A stretch of DNA of 10,884 bases from an uncultured Sphingosinicella sp. (GTDB lineage Bacteria > Pseudomonadota > Alphaproteobacteria > Sphingomonadales > Sphingomonadaceae). The notes under the pieces are model-generated. The model was not told the DNA's origin and did not search any database. It saw only the letters and a program-made list of their open reading frames with translations. Location of the stretch: NCBI GenBank assembly GCA_946886275.1, contig CAMPIH010000071.1, positions 1 to 10,884 on the forward strand, in the 5' to 3' direction. Of this stretch, positions 5,965-10,884 are shown one piece after another. How positions within the stretch are numbered: the stretch's first letter is position 1; the number at the start of each line of letters is the position of its first letter. The translations under genes and the position numbers were made by a program.

Positions 5965-7695
5965 CTATGCGGCAGCCTTGGGGCGCATGATCTGCTTGAG
6001 CACGTTGTCGCGCGGCCCGTCGGCGACGACCTTGCCCTTGTCCATCAGGATGATCCGGTCGACCAGCTGAAGAAGCGGCGGCCGATGGGTGATGAGGAGA
6101 AGGGTGCGGTCCTTCAATTCCTCCTTGAGGCGCTGGATCAGCCCGCTTTCGGTCTGGGCGTCCATCGCGCTCGACGGCTCGTCCATGATGACGATCGACG
6201 GCCTGCCCGCAAGCGCCCTGGCGATCGCGATCGACTGGCGCTGACCGCCGGAAAGGCCTTCGCCGCGATCCGCCAGGCGAAGGTCGTAGCCATTGGCGAT
6301 CTGCCCCATGAACTGGTGGGTGCCGGAAATGTTGGCGGCGCGGACGAGCTCCTCGTCGTCGATCCCGTCTCGGCCGAGGGCGATATTCTCGCGCACCGAG
6401 CCGGTCAGGAGGACACTTTCCTGCATCGCCGCGCCGATATGCTGGCGAAGGTTGGCCGGATCGAGCTGGCGGATGTCCGTGCCGTCGATGAGGATGACGC
6501 CTTCCTCGGGCGGATAGAGGCCGAGGACCAACCGGGCGATGGTCGACTTGCCTGAGCCGACCCGGCCGAGCAAGGCGACATGCTCGCCGGGAGCGATGGT
6601 GAAGCCCAGGCCGTCGAGCGCGCGTTCGGCGGCGCCGGGGTAGCGGAATCCGACATTGCGGAACTCGATCCTGCCCTCAGGCCGGTTCAGCCGAAGCGGA
6701 TCGCCCTCGGGGCCTTCGGGCGGCATCTCCATCATCTCGTTGATCTGCCGATAGGCGGTCCGGGTCGTCGTGATCCTGGACAGAAGCTGGGAGATCTGAG
6801 CGAGCGGCGCGATCGCCCGGCCGGCAAGGATCGAGCAGGCGATGAGCCCGCCCATCGTCAGCTCCTGCTCGGCGATGAGATTGACTCCGACGATGACGAC
6901 TCCGGCATAGGAAATGGTCCCGGCCGAGGTCGCGAAAGTGACCCCGATCGCGGCGATGAGGCGCTGGCGAAGCGACGAATCGGAATGCTGCTGGACGGCC
7001 TTGAGCCAGCGCTTCGAAAGCAAGGGCGAGGCGCCTGAGGTCTTGACCGTCTCCAGCCCGCCGATCGTCTCGACCAGCACCGACTGCTTGAGCAGGCCTT
7101 CGCCCATGGCGCGTGCCGCCAGCCGGTCCATCGCGGGATGGGTGAGCCAGCCGATCAGGATGACGAGCGGCACCATCAGCGCCGGTACGATCACCACCGG
7201 CCCGCCGATCAGGCCGACGATGAGCAAGGTGAGGAGGATGAAGGGAAGATCGACGACCGCGGTGAGAGTGGCCGAGGCGAAGAAGTCGCGAAGCGCCTCG
7301 AGCTCGCGCATCATTCCGGCAAGCGCTCCGGTCGAGCCCTTCTTGAGCTCGAGCCGCATCGTGATCAGGCGCTCGAAGACCTTCTCGCCTATCTCGAGGT
7401 CGATCTGGGCCCCGGCGTGATCGACGAAATAGGCGCGGAGCAGCTTGAGGATGAAATCGAAGATGATGACGATGGCGAGGCCGATGGTCAGTGCGATCAG
7501 CGAGGCGGTGGCGTTGTTCGGGACCACCCGGTCGTAGACGACCATCGTGAACAGGGCCGTCATCAGCCCGAAGATGTTGATGAACACGGCGGCCAGAGCA
7601 ACCTTCCAATAGGTCGCGCGGTTTCGCCGCATCGGCTCGACAAGCCACTCGGCGATCCTCGGCCGAGGCATCTTGATCAGAGTCTCAGAATTCAC
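5965..7695 (-). CDS. Type I secretion ABC exporter (permease fused to ATPase), without N-terminal C39-like domain
   Basis: The 576-residue half-transporter energises one-step export across both membranes. The permease has about six membrane segments between residues 32 and 300, starting with VFINIFGLMTALFTMVVYDR. The ATPase domain has Walker A GRVGSGKST (377-385), Q-loop Gln425, signature LSGGQ (481-485), Walker B IVIMDEP (to 507) and H-loop His537. All key residues are intact. The sequence style (DHAGAQIDLEIG, ELEALRDFF, MDEPSSAMD) resembles the LssB/LapB group of exporters for large adhesins or RTX proteins. Those I recall carry an extra N-terminal peptidase-like domain of roughly 130 residues that is missing here. 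The GTG start overlaps the last 11 bases of the TolC-type gene and has a GAGGGG ribosome site. An ATG at 7671 is a weaker alternative. The substrate is unknown and not encoded nearby. Confidence 0.94.
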   Translation of the reverse strand: MNSETLIKMPRPRIAEWLVEPMRRNRATYWKVALAAVFINIFGLMTALFTMVVYDRVVPNNATASLIALTIGLAIVIIFDFILKLLRAYFVDHAGAQIDLEIGEKVFERLITMRLELKKGSTGALAGMMRELEALRDFFASATLTAVVDLPFILLTLLIVGLIGGPVVIVPALMVPLVILIGWLTHPAMDRLAARAMGEGLLKQSVLVETIGGLETVKTSGASPLLSKRWLKAVQQHSDSSLRQRLIAAIGVTFATSAGTISYAGVVIVGVNLIAEQELTMGGLIACSILAGRAIAPLAQISQLLSRITTTRTAYRQINEMMEMPPEGPEGDPLRLNRPEGRIEFRNVGFRYPGAAERALDGLGFTIAPGEHVALLGRVGSGKSTIARLVLGLYPPEEGVILIDGTDIRQLDPANLRQHIGAAMQESVLLTGSVRENIALGRDGIDDEELVRAANISGTHQFMGQIANGYDLRLADRGEGLSGGQRQSIAIARALAGRPSIVIMDEPSSAMDAQTESGLIQRLKEELKDRTLLLITHRPPLLQLVDRIILMDKGKVVADGPRDNVLKQIMRPKAAA

Positions 7696-9094
7696 CTTCG
7701 CCCCTCAGCCGGTCGGTGTCGATCCGCAGCACTTCCAGAAGCCGCCCGGTTCGGGATAGCAGGACATAGCGGGCGGCGTCCAACTCGCTCAGCGCCTGGA
7801 TATAGCTGGTCGCGGCCTCGAAATAGGCGTCCTCGGCGGCGACGACGTCGAACAACGTGCCTCGGGCGACCCGGAAACGCTCGAGGATGACGTCGCGCGA
7901 TCGGCGGCTGGCGACGTAGCTCGCCTCCAGGGCGCTCAACTGCTCTTCAAGCGCCTTGACGTCCGACCAGGCGATGGCGGCGTCCCGCTCGGCTTCCTCG
8001 CGAACCCGGTCGAAACGGGCGTCGGCGGCGCGGGCGCGCGCCTCGAACTGCTCTGCTCGGGCGTCGGTGCCGCCGAACAGCCGATAGCGAAGCGCGACCC
8101 GCCCGCGAATGTCATAGTCGCGGTCATTCTCGAAGACTCCGTAGCGGCCGGCATCGACCCCGGCGGTAAGCTGCGGAAGCCGCTCGGCGCGGGCGGCTCG
8201 GGCATCCTGCCGGGCGGCGTCGCCGACCGCCGCCGCGCTTCGGACGGCCGCGGACTCCGCGGCGGCGGCCGCCGCCTCGTCGCGGCTCCCGATCGTGACC
8301 GGCGGCGTCGGCGCGCGCTCGAGCCCGGCCGACGCCGGAACTCCGGCAAGCTCGGCGAAGCGGGCCTCGGCGCTCGCCAGCTGGCGGCGGAAGCGGGCCA
8401 GGCGGGTTTCGGTCTGGGCGATGTAGGAATCGACCCGTGCGAGATCGCTTTCGGCGGAGACGCCCTGCGCGATCCGCTCCTCGACGGCGGAGCGAAGCTC
8501 GCGCTGGCTGTCGCGGAAGGCGGCGGTCAGCTCGACCAGCGAGCGATAGCCGAACACTTCGTACCAGGAGGCGATCGCGTTGAGGGCGATCCGGTCGGCC
8601 GAAGCCTCGAGCTCGGCGGCCGCGGCCCGCAGCCGGGCGCCGGCGGCGGCGACCCGGCGCGCTCCGGCGCCGAAATCGAAGATGCTCTGCTGGACCGTCA
8701 CCAGCGCGTCGGTCCGCTGGGTCGGCCTCGACCGCTCGATGATGTTGGTCGGATCGTTGGAGAAATCCCGGGCCAGCACCCGGTAGGACTGGAGGTTGAT
8801 ATCCACCGTCGGCAGGCGGGTCTCCTCGGCCTGCTCGAGCGCGGCGAGCGCCTCGTCCTCGCCGGCAGCGCTCTCGGCCGTCGCTGGATGGCTTTCGACG
8901 GCGGTGGCGATGGCGTTGCGGAAGGTCTCGAAATCGACCTGCTGGCGGCGGAGCCGAAGGATCGGATCGGCGGCGAAATCGATCTCAAGCGGCCGGCCGC
9001 TGGGCGCCGGAAGCGACGCCGCCGGCGGCGGCTCGGCCGCAGGCGGCTGAGCAAGCGCGGCGGCCGCCATGGTCATGGAAAGCAGGATCGTCAT
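7685..9094 (-). CDS. TolC-family outer-membrane channel of the type I secretion operon
   Basis: The product should form the trimeric outer-membrane and periplasmic tunnel for the exporter encoded next to it. The two outer-membrane-efflux repeats can be followed: LPTVDINLQSYRVLARDF, then the long helical region with VTVQQSIFDFGAGARRVAAA, and later LPQLTAGVDAGRYGVFENDR with VALRYRLFGGTDARAE. Alanine- and arginine-rich amphipathic helices fill the rest, ending in YIQALSELDAARYVLLSRTG. I chose the ATG at 9094 (469 residues), because it has GGGG about 6 bases upstream and starts a signal-like stretch MTILLSMTMAAAALAQ. The open frame extends to a TTG at 9142 with no ribosome site (485 residues). 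Neither start gives a basic N-region, which is unusual for a signal peptide. It is first in a three-gene operon and lies 135 bases downstream of rpoZ on the same strand. Confidence 0.92.
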   Translation of the reverse strand: MTILLSMTMAAAALAQPPAAEPPPAASLPAPSGRPLEIDFAADPILRLRRQQVDFETFRNAIATAVESHPATAESAAGEDEALAALEQAEETRLPTVDINLQSYRVLARDFSNDPTNIIERSRPTQRTDALVTVQQSIFDFGAGARRVAAAGARLRAAAAELEASADRIALNAIASWYEVFGYRSLVELTAAFRDSQRELRSAVEERIAQGVSAESDLARVDSYIAQTETRLARFRRQLASAEARFAELAGVPASAGLERAPTPPVTIGSRDEAAAAAAESAAVRSAAAVGDAARQDARAARAERLPQLTAGVDAGRYGVFENDRDYDIRGRVALRYRLFGGTDARAEQFEARARAADARFDRVREEAERDAAIAWSDVKALEEQLSALEASYVASRRSRDVILERFRVARGTLFDVVAAEDAYFEAATSYIQALSELDAARYVLLSRTGRLLEVLRIDTDRLRGEGEF

Positions 9095-9229
9095 TATGCC
9101 CCAATTGCCCAGAATCGCCGCCGCTGGCGGGAAACTAGGCAAGGCCGCGGCACAGCGCCAGCACGATCTTGCAGGGCGCGGGCCTTTTCAGGGCTTTTTC
9201 AGGCGGTTGGTCCCAAAACGGGCCCTCGA
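9095..9229 (-). other. Spacer between rpoZ and the secretion operon
   Basis: These 135 bases hold no gene I can support. On the minus strand there is a near-repeat CCTGAAAAAG / CCTGAAAAGG (around 9188-9210) and an imperfect GC stem just after the rpoZ stop (around 9210-9226). Neither makes a convincing terminator and I found no clear promoter. The secretion genes may therefore be partly read from the rpoZ promoter, or use a promoter I cannot recognise. Confidence 0.4.
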
Positions 9230-9574
9230 TCAGCCTTCGTAGTCGCCGCCGGCATTGTTGTTGCGCTGAGGCGCGGCGGCGGTGAGGCGAAGCGCCTCGG
9301 CCGAAGCGCTGAGCGAGCCGACCTCGTCGGCGACGTCGTCGTCGTCGACCTGGACCCGCTGAAGGCTGGAGACGAGCGATTCCTGAAGCTCCGCGGGCTT
9401 GACCGTCTCTTCGGCGATCTCGCGGAGCGCGACGACCGGATTCTTGTCGCGGTCGCGGTCGATCGTCAGCTCGGCGCCACCCGACACCTGGCGCGCCCGC
9501 TGTGCGGACAGCAGGACGAGGTCGAAACGGTTCGGGACTTTGTCGACGCAATCTTCAACGGTAACGCGCGCCAT
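9230..9574 (-). CDS. rpoZ: DNA-directed RNA polymerase omega subunit
   Basis: Omega helps assemble RNA polymerase by holding the beta-prime subunit, and in many proteobacteria it forms part of a ppGpp binding site on the enzyme. The 114-residue protein starts with the family hallmark [20 protein letters not shown], followed by [13 protein letters not shown] and [16 protein letters not shown]. The C-terminal third (from about residue 62) is acidic and poorly conserved, as is common in alphaproteobacterial omegas, and ends in an asparagine-glycine-rich tail. The ATG start matches the family exactly; the upstream ribosome site is modest. In many alphaproteobacteria rpoZ sits immediately beside the RelA/SpoT gene, but here the two are about 5.6 kb apart, with the secretion operon, the HxlR regulator and a small gene between them. 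Confidence 0.96.
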   Translation of the reverse strand: MARVTVEDCVDKVPNRFDLVLLSAQRARQVSGGAELTIDRDRDKNPVVALREIAEETVKPAELQESLVSSLQRVQVDDDDVADEVGSLSASAEALRLTAAAPQRNNNAGGDYEG

Positions 9575-9617
9575 AAGGCAGTTCCACTCTCAATCCGGGC
9601 TTGCGGGAAAGGCCGGG

Positions 9618-9646
9618 CGCCTATCAGCGCCGACCCCTGGAGTCAA
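9618..9646 (-). promoter_or_regulatory. Probable housekeeping sigma promoter of rpoZ
   Basis: On the minus strand TTGACT (9646-9641) is followed by a 17-base spacer and TAGGCG (9623-9618). The -35 differs from TTGACA at one base; the -10 is weaker, as is common in GC-rich alphaproteobacteria. Transcription would start near 9610, about 36 bases before the rpoZ ATG. The match is seen in the sequence; activity is inferred. Confidence 0.55.
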
Positions 9647-9695
9647 TGTAGGGAGGCGGCCACGGCTTGGCTAGAGGAGGCCCGCCGACCTGCGC

Positions 9696-10100
9696 TCACA
9701 CCCCGAACGAAGCGAGGATCGGGCAAGGGCCTTTCCCGCCGCCGCCGCACTCGGCCGCAAGCCGCCGCAGCGAGTCGCGGGCCTGCTCGAGCTGGGCGAT
9801 CCTCGAGTCCAGCTCGGCGATCCGGGCCGACGCCAGCTCCCTCGCCCGGCCTCGATCCTCGCCGGCGTCGAGCGCCAGCAGCTCCCTGATCTCCTCGAGC
9901 GTGAAGCCCGCCGCCTTGGCCTGCCTGATGAAGCGAAGACGGCGAAGGTCGTCATTGCCGTAGCGCCTGATCCCGCTCTCGCGCGTTGGAGTCTCGATGA
10001 GGCCCCGGCGCTGATAGAATCTGATGGTTTCCACGCCGACTCCGGCGGCGGAAGCGAGACCACCGATCGTCAGCTTGTGACCCTCTTGACTCCGTACCAT
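9696..10100 (-). CDS. MerR-family transcriptional regulator, MerR/mercury-like branch lacking one metal cysteine
   Basis: The 134-residue regulator has the MerR winged-helix domain (LTIGGLASAAGVGVETIRFY, then RRGLIETP and GIRRYGNDDLRRLRFI), a dimerisation helix from about residue 84 to 115 and a short sensor tail CGGGGKGPCPILASF. It aligns along its whole length with mercury-sensing MerR of Tn501. The two tail cysteines are kept (Cys118, Cys126), though seven residues rather than eight lie between them. The helix cysteine corresponding to MerR Cys82 is replaced by Arg83. Three-coordinate Hg(II) binding as in MerR is therefore not expected, and a thiol or other metal signal is possible. The start ATG is the only usable one before the DNA-binding domain and lies inside the operator palindrome. 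It is divergent from the glutaredoxin-MauE gene, its probable target. Family assignment is firm; the ligand is unknown. Confidence 0.93.
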   Translation of the reverse strand: MVRSQEGHKLTIGGLASAAGVGVETIRFYQRRGLIETPTRESGIRRYGNDDLRRLRFIRQAKAAGFTLEEIRELLALDAGEDRGRARELASARIAELDSRIAQLEQARDSLRRLAAECGGGGKGPCPILASFGV

Positions 10101-10116
10101 GGTACGGACCCTATAT
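10086..10116 (+). promoter_or_regulatory. MerR-type promoter and operator of the glutaredoxin-MauE gene
   Basis: TTGACT (-35, 10086-10091) and CTATAT (-10, 10111-10116) are separated by a 19-base spacer. This is longer than the usual 17 and typical of promoters that MerR proteins activate by DNA distortion. The spacer carries the perfect 18-base palindrome TCCGTACCATGGTACGGA (10091-10108). Its half-sites CCGTAC and GTACGG, four bases apart, are the same as those of the Tn501 mer operator as I remember it. Transcription would start near 10124, about 23 bases before the ATG. Confidence 0.85.
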
Positions 10117-10134
10117 GAGAAGCGACACGATCAC

Positions 10135-10140
10135 AAGGAG
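10135..10140 (+). promoter_or_regulatory. Ribosome binding site deciding the glutaredoxin-MauE start
   Basis: AAGGAG lies six bases before the ATG at 10147 and is the strongest ribosome site in the window. It favours this ATG over the in-frame ATG three codons later. Confidence 0.8.
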
Positions 10141-10146
10141 ACGAAG

Positions 10147-10884
10147 ATGTCGGATATGTCGCACCATCCCAAGGCCGCGAAGAAGGCGGTCATCCACCGC
10201 ATGGTCATGCCGTCCCACACCTGTCCCTACGGCCTCAAGGCGGTCCACCTGCTGAAGCGCTCGGGGTACGAGGTGGAGGATCATCATCTCGAGACTCGCG
10301 AGCTGACCGACGCGTTCAAGGCCCAGCATGGAGTGGAAACGACGCCCCAGGTCTTCATCGGCGGCAAGAGGGTCGGCGGCTATGACGACCTTCGCCGGTT
10401 CCTCGGCAAGAAGGTCGCGGATCCCAAGGCGACGAGCTATCGGCCCGTCATCGCTCTCTTCGCGATGACCGCCTTGATGGCGATGGCGGCGAGCTTTGCC
10501 GTGACCGGAAGCCCGTTCACCATCCGCGCCGCCGAATGGTTCATCGCCTTCTCGATGGTGGTTCTGGCGCTGCTCAAGCTCCAGAACGTCGAGACTTTCT
10601 CCTCGATGTTCCTCAATTACGACCTGCTGGCCAGGAAATGGGTGCCCTACAGCTACGTCTATCCGTTCGCGGAAGGCCTGGCCGGCGTTCTGATGATTGC
10701 CGGCGCCCTCACCTGGCTGTCGGTGCCGGTCGCCTTCTTCATCGGTACGATCGGCGCGGTCTCGGTCTTCAAGGCGGTCTATATCGACCGGCGTGAGCTC
10801 AAATGCGCGTGCGTCGGCGGCTCGAGCAACGTTCCGCTGGGCTTCGTCTCGCTGACCGAGAATCTGATGATGGTGGCCATGGCG
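10147..10884 (+). CDS. Glutaredoxin-MauE/DoxX-type fusion redox membrane protein, cut by right edge
   Basis: I translated this frame by hand; it is open from the ATG to the last base (246 residues) with no stop, so the end lies outside the window. Residues of about 14-90 form a glutaredoxin-like domain with MPSHTCPYGLKAV, a single active cysteine at 26 (CPYG instead of CPYC), and the glutathione-binding segment TTPQVFIGGKRVGGYDDL. From about residue 100 follow four or more hydrophobic segments (about 101-120, 130-145, 170-190, 193-212) of the MauE/DoxX-like type. The loop LKCACVGGSSNVPLGFVSLT holds a Cys220-x-Cys222 pair near the last segment. MauE-like proteins take part in periplasmic thiol redox or disulfide handling, so thiol exchange across the inner membrane is a reasonable inference. 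The mer-like promoter upstream and divergent MerR protein indicate induced expression. The true substrate is unknown. Confidence 0.85.
   Translation, partial: MSDMSHHPKAAKKAVIHRMVMPSHTCPYGLKAVHLLKRSGYEVEDHHLETRELTDAFKAQHGVETTPQVFIGGKRVGGYDDLRRFLGKKVADPKATSYRPVIALFAMTALMAMAASFAVTGSPFTIRAAEWFIAFSMVVLALLKLQNVETFSSMFLNYDLLARKWVPYSYVYPFAEGLAGVLMIAGALTWLSVPVAFFIGTIGAVSVFKAVYIDRRELKCACVGGSSNVPLGFVSLTENLMMVAMA

Noticed and set aside
4714..6555. A 613-codon open frame on the plus strand
   Set aside because: It is antisense to the HlyD-type and ABC genes and has composition typical of a reverse-complement shadow; no motif is visible.
9185..9229. Intrinsic terminator after rpoZ
   Set aside because: The GC stem has mismatches and no proper T run follows it on the minus strand, so it does not meet the usual criteria.
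9135..9551. A 138-codon minus-strand frame overlapping rpoZ
   Set aside because: It is the out-of-frame shadow of rpoZ, very rich in arginine; rpoZ itself is unmistakable.
8888..9889. A 333-codon open frame on the plus strand spanning TolC, rpoZ and MerR
   Set aside because: It is antisense to three recognised genes and to the rpoZ promoter, with no recognisable domain.
10111..10329. A 72-codon minus-strand frame upstream of the MerR gene
   Set aside because: It lies antisense to the glutaredoxin domain, which has clear motifs and a strong ribosome site on the other strand.

Overview
The window looks like chromosomal DNA from a high-GC alphaproteobacterium, most likely of the Sphingomonadales. 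The clues are the alphaproteobacterial style of the bifunctional (p)ppGpp enzyme and RNA polymerase omega subunit, a small secreted CC_3452-type protein, and GC-rich codon use throughout with little non-coding DNA. The assignment rests on recognising protein families, not on a marker gene or a search.

Layout: (1) Positions 1-675 (+) hold the C-terminal part of an asparagine synthetase-like enzyme cut by the left edge; its C-terminal motifs resemble the versions found in lasso-peptide clusters. (2) Tail to tail with it, on the minus strand, is a housekeeping block. In transcription order it is a secreted four-cysteine small protein (4000-3710), the bifunctional RelA/SpoT-type alarmone enzyme (3638-1548) and tryptophan 2,3-dioxygenase (1479-682). 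(3) A divergent HxlR-type regulator (4113-4592, +) shares its upstream region with the small secreted protein. (4) A compact minus-strand type I secretion operon runs TolC-like outer-membrane channel (9094-7685), ABC exporter (7695-5965) and HlyD-type adaptor (5964-4660). The junctions overlap or abut, and no substrate gene is present. (5) rpoZ (9574-9230) lies just upstream of that operon with a clear promoter. (6) At the right end a MerR-family regulator (10100-9696, -) is divergent from a glutaredoxin-MauE fusion membrane protein (from 10147, +) cut by the right edge. The promoter between them has mer-operon architecture: TTGACT, a 19-bp spacer carrying a perfect palindrome, and a TATA-like -10.

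The genes form several independent modules. The alarmone enzyme and omega subunit both belong to the stringent response and transcription machinery. The three secretion proteins should form one envelope-spanning export channel. The MerR protein almost certainly controls the thiol-redox membrane protein. The most interesting signals are the mer-like operator controlling a redox fusion protein instead of mercury genes, with a regulator lacking one of MerR's metal-binding cysteines; the regulator's start codon at the centre of that operator; and a GC-rich hairpin that would bury the ribosome binding site and GTG start of the alarmone enzyme. No RNA genes, CRISPR arrays, insertion sequences or integrase genes were seen, and no gap between genes exceeds 150 bases.
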